DNA of 64,000 nt from MED-G105 sp965263305. GTDB taxonomy: Bacteria > Pseudomonadota > Alphaproteobacteria > Caulobacterales > Parvularculaceae. The position numbers and the translations under genes are program-made. Shown here in pieces: positions 18,533 to 25,948 of this stretch. The stretch's first letter is position 1; each line of letters opens with the position of its first letter. The DNA is taken from contig OZ253666.1 in NCBI GenBank assembly GCA_965263305.1, positions 2,976,001 to 3,040,000 on the forward strand, read 5' to 3'. The notes beneath the pieces were generated by a model that was not told where the DNA came from, ran no database searches, and was given only the letters and a program-made list of their open reading frames with translations.

Positions 18533-19348
18533 ATGACAGCTGATTCTAACCCCTCCTTGCGCAGCACCGTTCGAAAGGCGCTCTTCTCCGGCCCCATGGC
18601 GAAGTGGAAGCAGCGCTATGACGAATGGCAGGTCGCGAAGAAAATTGAACAACCGCCCTCCCATGACGAAAACGGGTTGCCGATACCGAACGCGTTCCTC
18701 ATCACCCTGGTTGCCGGCGCGATTGACTGGCGGTTTTTCCTCCATGGTGGCAGGGCGGCGATCGAAACCTTTTCAGCTGCAATTGACCGCCATGGCGGCG
18801 ATTTCAAAAAGGCAGAGCGGATCCTCGATTTTGGCTGCGGTTGCGGACGACTTGCTCGCCATGCGAAAGACCTCACCGATGCGGAATATTACGGGGTTGA
18901 TTATAACGCTCGCCTGGTAAATTGGTGCAAAGAAAATTTACCAGGTCATTTCAGTCAAAATCAGCTGAAACCCCCTCTAGCGTTTGACAGTGATTTTTTC
19001 GATGCGCTCTATCTCCTTTCAGTGTTCACCCATTTACGCCTATCAACTCAAAATGAGTGGCTGGCGGAATATGCGCGAGTCGTGAAGCCGGGTGGTATCG
19101 CCATTATTACGTTCCATGATGAAGATCATCCGAACATTGGCTTAACGTCCATTGACCGTGACACTCTTTTGGCGGACGGAACGGCCGTGCATAATGATGA
19201 CGCGGAAGGCTCTAACCTTATCGCCATGTACCAAACCCGCGCCTTTGCGCGTGAGCAATTCTCAGAGTATTTTGAGGTCTGTGAGATTGTGCCGAGCACG
19301 GAGAATAAAGTAGGCCAAGCGCTGGCCATTTTGCGGAAAGCTCAATGA
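18533..19348 (+). CDS. Class I SAM-dependent methyltransferase
   Basis: A 271-residue methyltransferase with motif I as ILDFGCGCGRLARHA (about residues 99-113), an acidic residue after strand 2 (YYGVDYNARLVNW), SDFFDALYLLSVFTHL as motif IV and VVKPGGIAIITFHDED as motif V. The long N-terminal extension has no signal peptide. Its place after the pyruvyl transferase and FrhB-like genes suggests methylation of a sugar or glycolipid, but nothing in the sequence fixes the substrate. Confidence 0.85.
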   Translation: MTADSNPSLRSTVRKALFSGPMAKWKQRYDEWQVAKKIEQPPSHDENGLPIPNAFLITLVAGAIDWRFFLHGGRAAIETFSAAIDRHGGDFKKAERILDFGCGCGRLARHAKDLTDAEYYGVDYNARLVNWCKENLPGHFSQNQLKPPLAFDSDFFDALYLLSVFTHLRLSTQNEWLAEYARVVKPGGIAIITFHDEDHPNIGLTSIDRDTLLADGTAVHNDDAEGSNLIAMYQTRAFAREQFSEYFEVCEIVPSTENKVGQALAILRKAQ

Positions 19349-19399
19349 TGCGTTTTGGGCGGCGTTGCGGGTAAATTTGCGTGAGGTTCAATTATCCCC

Positions 19400-20104
19400 A
19401 TGAACACTACCAACGACCTCACTGGGTGGACGCCGCGACCGCTTCCGGCCATGCCGGTCACGTCCGGCCGAACGGTGGTCGTGGCGCCGTTTGATGCGCC
19501 GACAGATGCGGGGGCAATTTTCAACGCGATCTGTGGGCCTGAGAATGATGATCTGTGGACGTATGTTCCAATCGGTCCGTTCGAAACGCCCGGCGCCCTG
19601 GGGGCCACATTCGACGGCATGCACCAGACGCTGAACTGGCGGACCCATCTGCTCCGCGCGCCGGATGAGGGCGGGAAGGCCGGCGCCGTGTTGGGCATGG
19701 CGAGTTTCATGCGCCTTCGCCCCGACCATGGCTCGGCGGAGATCGGCTGTATTGTTTTCTCGAAAAACCTCCGGCGCAGAACGGCGGCGACGGAAGCGAT
19801 GTACCTGATGGCGCGCTATATCTTCGAGGATCTTGGCTACCGTCGCTATGAATGGAAATGCGACAACGCGAATGAGGCGTCACGGCGGGCGGCGGCCCGC
19901 TTCGGCTTTCAATTCGAGGGCGTGTTCCGCCAGGACATGGTGTCAAAGGGGCGAAACCGCGACACCGCCTGGTTCTCCATCACAGACACGGAATGGCCGG
20001 CGTTGGCGGGGGCCTATCAACAATGGCTGCATCCAGAGAATTTTGATGCGTTGGGTCAGCAACGCCAAACCTTGAGCGAATGCCGCGCCAGGTTAGGCGC
20101 TTAG
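19400..20104 (+). CDS. GNAT family N-acetyltransferase (RimJ/RimL type)
   Basis: A 234-residue cytoplasmic acetyltransferase. The acetyl-CoA binding strand-helix region is GSAEIGCIVFSKNLRRRTAATEAMYLM (about 112-138), followed by LGYRRYEWKCDNANEASRRA, where the family recognises the acceptor, and FGFQFEGVFRQDMVSKGRNRDTAWFS, the usual end of the fold. RimL-like proteins acetylate protein N-termini or small amines, and the acceptor here is not known. It lies between the surface-glycan genes and sucC, with no operon link that can be proven. Confidence 0.87.
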   Translation: MNTTNDLTGWTPRPLPAMPVTSGRTVVVAPFDAPTDAGAIFNAICGPENDDLWTYVPIGPFETPGALGATFDGMHQTLNWRTHLLRAPDEGGKAGAVLGMASFMRLRPDHGSAEIGCIVFSKNLRRRTAATEAMYLMARYIFEDLGYRRYEWKCDNANEASRRAAARFGFQFEGVFRQDMVSKGRNRDTAWFSITDTEWPALAGAYQQWLHPENFDALGQQRQTLSECRARLGA

Positions 20105-20191
20105 GCCCCCGCGACTTCTAATATCGTTGCAGTGCGCCAACACCCAGGCTATGCCGTTGGCGTCGTTATCTTTCTCACAAGGTTTCTTCCC

Positions 20192-21382
20192 ATGAACATC
20201 CACGAATACCAGGCTAAAGAGCTTCTTAAATCATTCGGCGCGCCCGTCGCGGACGGCCGTGTCGTCCTGAACGCCGACGAAGCGGCGGCCAAGGCGAAGG
20301 AGCTGCCGGGTCCGATTTATGTGGTGAAAGCCCAAATTCACGCCGGCGGGCGCGGCAAGGGCAAGTTCAAAGAAGCCGCCGCCGGTGAAAAGGGCGGTGT
20401 GCGCCTGGCCAAAACCCCGGAGGAGGCCGCGGAGTTCACCAGCCAAATGCTGGGCGCGACCCTGGTGACGAAGCAAACCGGCGAAGACGGCAAGCAAGTC
20501 AACCGCATCTATATCGAAGACGGCGCCGATATCGAAACGGAACTCTACCTCTCACTCCTCGTCGACCGCGCTGAGGGGCGTATCGCCTTTATCGCCTCTA
20601 CCGAGGGCGGCATGAATATCGAGGAAGTCGCCGAAGAAACCCCTGAGAAAATCCATACGATCCATGTTGATCCGGCGTCGGGCCTGCAACCTCATCACGG
20701 CCGCCGGGTCGCCGAGGCGCTTGGCCTTTCCGGCGCCCAAGCCAAAGCCTGCGGCAAGCTTGTGCCCAGCCTCTATCAGGCGTTCATCGACAAAGACATG
20801 GAGATGCTGGAAATCAACCCGCTGATCGTGATGAAAAACGGCGATCTGCGCGTCCTCGATGCGAAAGCCGGGTTCGATGACAACGCGCTCTTCCGCCATA
20901 AGGATATCATGGCCCTGCGCGACGAGACGGAGGAAGACCCGTTCGAGCGCCAAGCCTCCGAATTTGATCTGTCTTATGTGAAGCTCGACGGCAATATCGG
21001 GTGCATGGTCAACGGCGCCGGCCTTGCCATGTCGACCATGGACATCATCAAGCATTACGGGGCGGAGCCCGCCAACTTCCTCGATGTTGGCGGCGGCGCC
21101 ACGAAAGAGAAAGTGACCGAGGCGTTCAAAATCATCACCTCCGACCCCGGCGTTAAAGGCATCCTCGTCAATATTTTCGGCGGCATCATGCGCTGTGATA
21201 TCATCGCCGAAGGCGTGATCGCGGCGGTGAAAGAGGTTGGCCTCAACGTCCCCCTCGTGGTGCGCCTGGAAGGCACCAATGTGGAAGAGGGCAAAAAAAT
21301 CATCAACGAAAGCGGCCTCGCCGTGACGTCTGCGGATGATTTGGAAGACGCGGCGGAGAAAATCGTGAAGGCGGTGGGGTAG
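20192..21382 (+). CDS. sucC: Succinyl-CoA synthetase (ADP-forming), beta subunit
   Basis: TCA-cycle enzyme that, with SucD, converts succinyl-CoA to succinate with ATP or GTP formation. The start MNIHEYQAKELLKSFGAP is typical, so the ATG at 20192 is chosen over an in-frame codon 60 nt upstream. An ATP-grasp domain fills residues 1-240 (KAQIHAGGRGKGKF, LEINPLIV), and the CoA-ligase domain carries DVGGGATKEKVTEAF and GIMRCDIIAEGVI. Length, 396 residues, is normal. The alpha subunit gene sucD, which normally follows directly, is absent, and an alanine-rich protein gene and a repeat array follow instead. Confidence 0.96.
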   Translation: MNIHEYQAKELLKSFGAPVADGRVVLNADEAAAKAKELPGPIYVVKAQIHAGGRGKGKFKEAAAGEKGGVRLAKTPEEAAEFTSQMLGATLVTKQTGEDGKQVNRIYIEDGADIETELYLSLLVDRAEGRIAFIASTEGGMNIEEVAEETPEKIHTIHVDPASGLQPHHGRRVAEALGLSGAQAKACGKLVPSLYQAFIDKDMEMLEINPLIVMKNGDLRVLDAKAGFDDNALFRHKDIMALRDETEEDPFERQASEFDLSYVKLDGNIGCMVNGAGLAMSTMDIIKHYGAEPANFLDVGGGATKEKVTEAFKIITSDPGVKGILVNIFGGIMRCDIIAEGVIAAVKEVGLNVPLVVRLEGTNVEEGKKIINESGLAVTSADDLEDAAEKIVKAVG

Positions 21383-21416
21383 GGCGCCCACGCCATAATC
21401 ATTAGTGGGGGAGCTG

Positions 21417-23117
21417 ATGGTTGAGATAAAATCAAGACAAGACCTACGTAAATGGTTGAGAGATCAACCGCGCGACGTCGCGGAGGTCATTGCGGCGCGG
21501 GCGGCATTGCGCGCCGCGCCATTTTTGGTGGGGGCGTATAAACGCCATTATGAGCATCGCAACCGTCTCACGCTTGCGAGTTTTCGCGCCCTTGCGATAG
21601 CGTGGAGTGTGCAAGGCGGGTACAATAAGGAAGGAGCGCGCGCCGCCGCCGCCTACGCCGCCGCCGACGCCGCCGCCGACGCCGCCGCCGACGCCGCCGC
21701 CGCCGCCGCCTACGCCGCCGCCGCCGCCGCCGACGCCGCCGCCGACGCCGCCGCCGACGCCGCCGCCGACGCCGCCGCCGACGCCGCCGCCGCCGCCGCC
21801 TACGCCGCCGCCGACGCCGCCGCCGCCAGAGCCGCGTTTTGGAGGGCTTTGAGCCGGGATGTTGAAAAAGGTAGCGTTGATGGCGTTACTGGATTAATTG
21901 GCGCCCCAATCTTTTGGTCAGACGGAGGCGCTTGGGGCGTTGTCGCGGGCGATTACGATGAATTAAAACGTACTTTGAACAATGCCGACCCCAATTGGCG
22001 GTTCTGGCTTGATTGGTACCAAGAACGTCTCGATGGCAAGCCACAAGACGCCGCCTTTGAACGAGCGCTTCTGTCGTTGACGGAAGAGGAGTGGAAGAAG
22101 CCGGTTGCGGTGGTGAATGAGTTGTTGGCGCACCTCGCGTATTCCAACAAGGAAAGGCCTGGAACCCATCGTTTCACGATGACTGCTGACGGTCAACAAC
22201 AGGCGACTCTATATCCATACCCAATTGAAGCGACGACGAGTTTCGAAAGTTTAAGACAGGTTGTTCGGCAACAGATTGCCGACCTGAAGGGTGATATCGG
22301 CAACGTCTTTGAAGGGGATCGCGTCGCTGAAAAAGTCTTAAGGACTCTATCTCAAATCGAGGCTATTTTGTCTGTTGAAATGCCCGCCGATGATATTGGC
22401 GGTGCGCTCCTTGGATTGCTTCCGATATTTAGAGCGAACCGGGCATCAGTCGCACCAGGTCGCGGAAATCAGGTTTGGCCGACCGACCTTGTAGATGATC
22501 TGGATGCGCTGCTTGCGAATTTGCTAAACCTATTGGGGCATTGTGGTGATGATATTGCCACCGCTAAGGCGCGCGCCGACTCTATGGGAGTCACGCCCGA
22601 GAATTTTGATGCGATTGATGCATTGCTACGCCGAATTATTGCCGAGCTTAAAAAGCATCCCAATGTTATCGGCGACGATGTGATTGCGGCGTTGCAGATT
22701 GTCCTCGATGAGACGGCGCAAATGACTGAAGACCTTGCCGCCCTTGAAGAGGCGGGGCCCGCCCGGGCCGACCAGGCTGTCACTGTCAGAAAAGAGCGCG
22801 CAGCGCGGTTGGCTTTAGGCGTTGCATCGCAACAAGATCAGTATGCGAGCCTCGTCAATTTCTTATGGGGTAAAGCTGTCGAGGTGACAACGGCGGGTTT
22901 CAAGGGTGTGACGGCGGCGGTAACAGTTGGTTCTGCATATTACGTTCTAATTACTGTTTTTGGGGTTCAGCCACACTTTAGCGCCTTGGCGGCTATTGGT
23001 GGACATAGTATTAAATGGGTGTCTGATTTAGCTGCAGAAATACTAAGAAAAGCCGGCAAACAGGGAGCTTCCCAAGCCGAAGATGACGAAAACGACGATG
23101 ATGAAATAATGGTGTAA
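21417..23117 (+). CDS. Alanine-rich repeat protein with C-terminal membrane segment
   Basis: Family not named. The N-terminus (MVEIKSRQDLRKWLRDQPRD followed by VAEVIAARAALRAAPF) is a helical block. About residues 74-138 form an almost pure Ala tract with Asp or Tyr at 4-residue spacing (DAAA units). A helical domain with TLNNADPNWRFWLDWYQERL follows, then a hydrophobic segment at about 490-525 and a very acidic end (EDDENDDDEIMV). GGGGGAG lies 3 nt before the ATG at 21417; a GTG at 21405 is the alternative. It follows sucC by 34 nt, where sucD would be expected, and ends just before the hairpin array. Function unknown. Confidence 0.8.
   Translation: MVEIKSRQDLRKWLRDQPRDVAEVIAARAALRAAPFLVGAYKRHYEHRNRLTLASFRALAIAWSVQGGYNKEGARAAAAYAAADAAADAAADAAAAAAYAAAAAADAAADAAADAAADAAADAAAAAAYAAADAAAARAAFWRALSRDVEKGSVDGVTGLIGAPIFWSDGGAWGVVAGDYDELKRTLNNADPNWRFWLDWYQERLDGKPQDAAFERALLSLTEEEWKKPVAVVNELLAHLAYSNKERPGTHRFTMTADGQQQATLYPYPIEATTSFESLRQVVRQQIADLKGDIGNVFEGDRVAEKVLRTLSQIEAILSVEMPADDIGGALLGLLPIFRANRASVAPGRGNQVWPTDLVDDLDALLANLLNLLGHCGDDIATAKARADSMGVTPENFDAIDALLRRIIAELKKHPNVIGDDVIAALQIVLDETAQMTEDLAALEEAGPARADQAVTVRKERAARLALGVASQQDQYASLVNFLWGKAVEVTTAGFKGVTAAVTVGSAYYVLITVFGVQPHFSALAAIGGHSIKWVSDLAAEILRKAGKQGASQAEDDENDDDEIMV
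21641..21828 (+). repeat. GC-rich 12-bp tandem repeat coding for Ala/Asp
   Basis: About 190 bp consist almost entirely of GCC codons interrupted by GAC or TAC, with a basic unit GACGCCGCCGCC. All units are multiples of 3 nt, so length changes keep the host frame. The same tract makes a spurious Pro/Thr-rich frame in the next register. Confidence 0.9.
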
Positions 23118-23120
23118 TCG

Positions 23121-23988
23121 CGACCCCCACCCGAAATCACAGATTTCGGCCTCCCCATAGGGGAGGCGCATTGCGGCGGCGCTTTTGGCACACCTCCCCT
23201 TGGGGAGGTCTAAATCGGTCAGACCGATTTAGGGTGGGGACGGAACCTTGCTGCAGACACTGTCGGGTTTGGCGCTGGCGATCCCCACCCGAAATCATAG
23301 ATTTCGGCCTCCCCAGAGGGGAGGCGCATTCCGGCCGACGCTTGTGGCGCGCACCTCCCCTTGGGGAGGTCTAAATCGGTAGAACCGATTTAGGGTGGGG
23401 ACGGATCCTTGTTGCAGACACTGTCGGGTCTGGCGCCGGCGACCCCCACCCGAAATCGGAGATTTCGGCCTCCCCAAGGGGAGGCGCATTGCGGCCGGCG
23501 CTTGTGGGGCGCACCTCCCCTTGGGGAGGTCTAAATCGGTAAAACCGATTTAGGGTGGGGACGGATCCTTGTTGCAGACACTGTCGGGTCTGGCGCTGGC
23601 GATCCCCACCCGAAATCAAAGATTTCGGCCTCCCCAAGGGGAGGCGCATTCCGGCCGACGCTTGTGGCGCGCACCTCCCCTTGGGGAGGTCTAAATCGGT
23701 AGAACCGATTTAGGGTGGGGACGGATCCTTGTTGCAGACACTGTCGGGTCTGGCGCTGGCGATCCCCACCCGAAATCAAAGATTTCGGCCTCCCCAAGGG
23801 GAGGCGCATTCCGGTTGGCGGTTGTGGGGCGCACCTCCCCTTGGGGAGGTCTAAATCGGTAAAACCGATTTAGGGTGGGGCAGGGATCTTGCCGCAAACT
23901 CTGTCGGGTCTGGCGCCGGCGACCCCCACCCGAAATCGGAGATTTCGGCCTCCCCAAGGGGAGGCGCATTCCGGCTGGCGCTTGTGGG
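23121..23988. repeat. REP-like inverted-hairpin array, left part (six units)
   Basis: A tandem array with a period of about 160 bp. Each unit has two inverted elements. Element A reads CCCCACCCGAAATC, then a short loop, then GATTTCGGCCTCCCC and GGGGAGG. Element B reads CCTCCCCTTGGGGAGG, then TCTAAATCGGT, a short loop, and ACCGATTTAGGGTGGGG. B is close to the reverse complement of A, and both fold into hairpins. A elements begin near 23125, 23283, 23444, 23604, 23764 and 23924. The sixth unit is interrupted after A by the DUF559 gene. The array starts 3 nt after the alanine-rich gene. Frames of about 90 codons on the minus strand are by-products of the repeat. Confidence 0.95.
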
Positions 23989-24045
23989 GCGTTTTTTCTC
24001 GAAACGCCTCGTTGCAAAAGTTCTTGATTTGTTCTATTGTTGCGC

Positions 24046-24438
24046 ATGGCCAATCTGAGAGCAAGACAGCTTCGAAAAAATGCGACAATGACAGAGCGAT
24101 TGCTCTGGCGTTATTTGCGCCTTGCGAAGAACGACGGTCTCAAGTTTCGCCGGCAACATCCAATTGGTCCGTACATTGCGGATTTCGCTTGCTTGCCGGC
24201 GCGCCTAGTGGTGGAGGTTGACGGTTATTCCCATAGCCTTGGAACGCAAGCGGCGCATGATTTACGGCGAGACGCGTTTCTTCGCAAAGAGGGGTATCAC
24301 GTTGCGCGCTATGGGAATGAGGAAATTTTCTACAATGGCGCCGAGATAGCGGATGACATCTTGGTGTTAGCCCGTGACCGCGCTGAAAGCCTCTTTTTGG
24401 AACTGCAAATGACCGCACCTCCCCTTGGGGAGGTCTAA
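24046..24438 (+). CDS. DUF559 (Vsr-like) endonuclease-domain protein inside the repeat array
   Basis: A 130-residue protein of the DUF559 family, distantly related to the very-short-patch repair endonuclease fold. The N-terminal ARQLRKNATMTERLLW and the core FRRQHPIGPYIADFACLPAR and LVVEVDGYSH contain the presumed catalytic Asp46 and the Glu57-Val-Asp59 pair, and REGYHVARYGNEEIFYN-like residues close the fold. The last codons (PPLGEV and TAA) come from the hairpin repeat. The gene with its leader (about 23989-24415) sits between the A and B halves of one repeat unit. Nuclease activity is inferred from family; a link to repeat spread is a hypothesis. A TTG at 24037 is an alternative start. Confidence 0.88.
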   Translation: MANLRARQLRKNATMTERLLWRYLRLAKNDGLKFRRQHPIGPYIADFACLPARLVVEVDGYSHSLGTQAAHDLRRDAFLRKEGYHVARYGNEEIFYNGAEIADDILVLARDRAESLFLELQMTAPPLGEV

Positions 24439-24740
24439 ATCGGTGAAGCCGATTTAGGGTGGGGCAGGGATCTTGCCGCAAACTCTGTCGGGTTTGGCGC
24501 TGGCGATCCCCACCCGAAATCGGAGATTTCGGCCTCCCCGGAGGGGAGGCGCATCGTGGCCGGCGCTTGTGGGGCGCACCTCCCCTTGGGGAGGTCTAAA
24601 TCCGTGAAACCGATTTAGGGTGGGGCTGGGATCTTGCTGCAAACTCTGTCGGGTCTGGCGCTGGTGACCCCCACCCGAAATCAGAGATTTCGGCCTCCCC
24701 GGAGGGGAGGCGCATTGCAGCGGGTGCTTGCTTCGGCTCC
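24416..24740. repeat. REP-like inverted-hairpin array, right part
   Basis: After the DUF559 gene the array resumes with the missing B element (about 24416-24463, CACCTCCCCTTGGGGAGG and the rest), the usual spacer, a complete A-B unit (A near 24508, B near 24580) and a final A element near 24668 without a following B. The first B overlaps the 3' end and stop codon of the DUF559 gene. With the left part, the locus holds eight A and seven B elements. Confidence 0.93.
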
Positions 24741-24788
24741 TGTTAGAGCGCTATGCCAATTTTACAGTAAGCACCAAAAGGCCCACCC

Positions 24789-25217
24789 ATGACTGAACGT
24801 TCTCTCTTCGCTTTCTTCCACCCCCTCCGGGTACGGTGGAATGAATGCGACGCGCAAGGCATTGTCTTCAATGTCAATTATTTCCTCTATTATGATATCG
24901 CGGTGTGGGAATATACCCGCGCCCTTGGATATGATGGGTGGGAGGACGCGCCGGAGTTTCTGACCGTGCGGGCCGAGGCTGACTTTAAAGGATCGGCCGC
25001 CTTTGATGATGAACTGGAGATTGGATTGCGCACCACACGGATCGGCACGAAATCCATCGCCATGCAAGGCGCCGTCTTTCGTGGTGAAGAACTCTTAAAT
25101 GTGGGGCAACTGACCTATGTTGCGGTTGAAAAGGGAACCAAAAACACCGCGCCTCTTGAGCCCGCCTATCTAGACCGGATTTTGGCGTTTGAGAAAACCA
25201 GGCCCGAGGGGCGTTAA
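24789..25217 (+). CDS. Acyl-CoA thioesterase (YbgC/4HBT hotdog family)
   Basis: A 142-residue single hotdog-fold thioesterase that hydrolyses acyl-CoA or acyl-carrier thioesters. The active-site motif RWNECDAQGIVFNVNYFLYY (about residues 16-35), with Asp21 as the likely catalytic residue, is the YbgC/4-hydroxybenzoyl-CoA thioesterase signature. Length is typical. The gene lies immediately right of the hairpin array and ends tail to tail with the acyltransferase gene, overlapping it by 4 bp. Chain-length preference cannot be read from sequence. Confidence 0.9.
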   Translation: MTERSLFAFFHPLRVRWNECDAQGIVFNVNYFLYYDIAVWEYTRALGYDGWEDAPEFLTVRAEADFKGSAAFDDELEIGLRTTRIGTKSIAMQGAVFRGEELLNVGQLTYVAVEKGTKNTAPLEPAYLDRILAFEKTRPEGR

Positions 25218-25711
25218 GACGCCGCGCGTAACGCCTCTTCGGCGCCGTCCTGGCGTTGTTGGGCTGCCGCGTCCTCTGGTTTCGGTGTCTGGATTAAAAT
25301 CCCATATTCCCGGGTGTTGATGTTCTCCCGCAGGATGCGCGCGGGGTTGCCCGCGACGATGCACCGGTCGGGCACATCCTTCGTCACCACCGCGCCGGCG
25401 CCGACAATACAATGATCACCGATCGTAACGCCTGGCAGAACGAGGGCCCGACCGCCGATAAAACAGTTCTTGCCAATCGTGGTGTTGGGTTTCATTCGCC
25501 GTGTCATGTCGTGGCTCAAAATGCGCGCGTCAAAGGCGATGTAGCTCAATTCGCCCACATGGATGCCGCGCGGATGGGTTTTATCAAAAACGGCTGAGAG
25601 GGACATCTGTACCGTGGGGTGGATATCCATCTTCCAAAAGCGACGCAGCCACATTCGCTTTAGCGCCACCACAAAGAGGCGGATTTTCTTTAGGTCGTTG
25701 AGGCTTTTCAT
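25214..25711 (-). CDS. Hexapeptide-repeat acyltransferase (WcaF/LacA-like)
   Basis: A 165-residue left-handed beta-helix acyltransferase. The repeats run from about residue 35 (VGELSYIAFDARILSH) through TTIGKNCFIGGRALVLPGVT and IGDHCIVGAGAVVTKDVPDR, the usual coil with its end loop, to CIVAGNPARIL. Such enzymes O-acetylate sugars of surface polysaccharides with acetyl-CoA as trimers. The divergent neighbours, a flippase and a sulfotransferase, support a role in polysaccharide decoration. The acceptor is unknown. Confidence 0.88.
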   Translation of the reverse strand: MKSLNDLKKIRLFVVALKRMWLRRFWKMDIHPTVQMSLSAVFDKTHPRGIHVGELSYIAFDARILSHDMTRRMKPNTTIGKNCFIGGRALVLPGVTIGDHCIVGAGAVVTKDVPDRCIVAGNPARILRENINTREYGILIQTPKPEDAAAQQRQDGAEEALRAAS

Positions 25712-25948
25712 AGGAACCCATGATTGTCAGGTGTTAACGCCTGTTAAGACAAATTTCATCATCGGACGAAGGAACAAAAATTTGGCTAATGGTTGTTAGG
25801 AATTTTTCGGTAAACACGGTGGGCTGGGAGAAGACTTTTATAGGATGTGCGCCCTACCACTGAAATTTGTGGGCAGGTCGGTTGAAGCAGACTGAGACCT
25901 CAATAGCGCCCGTGGAAGAGTGAATTTGGCGATGGGTAGGCCGGAAAC

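Noticed and set aside
21607..21852. Pro/Thr-rich frame (PPPTPPPT repeats)
   Set aside because: It is the out-of-frame reading of the Ala/Asp repeat inside the larger gene at 21417-23117, which has consistent sequence on both sides.
23295..24053. A series of 64-120 codon minus-strand frames with near-identical peptides
   Set aside because: They arise because each 160-bp hairpin unit is open by chance; they have no ribosome binding sites and follow the repeat, not a protein family.
23121..24740. CRISPR array
   Set aside because: The repeat period is 160 bp, repeats are inverted hairpin pairs, spacers are the same in all units, and no cas genes are present.
25735..25756. CtrA-like box near the acyltransferase gene
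   Set aside because: The two TTAA elements are 6 bp apart, not 7, so the match to the consensus fails.
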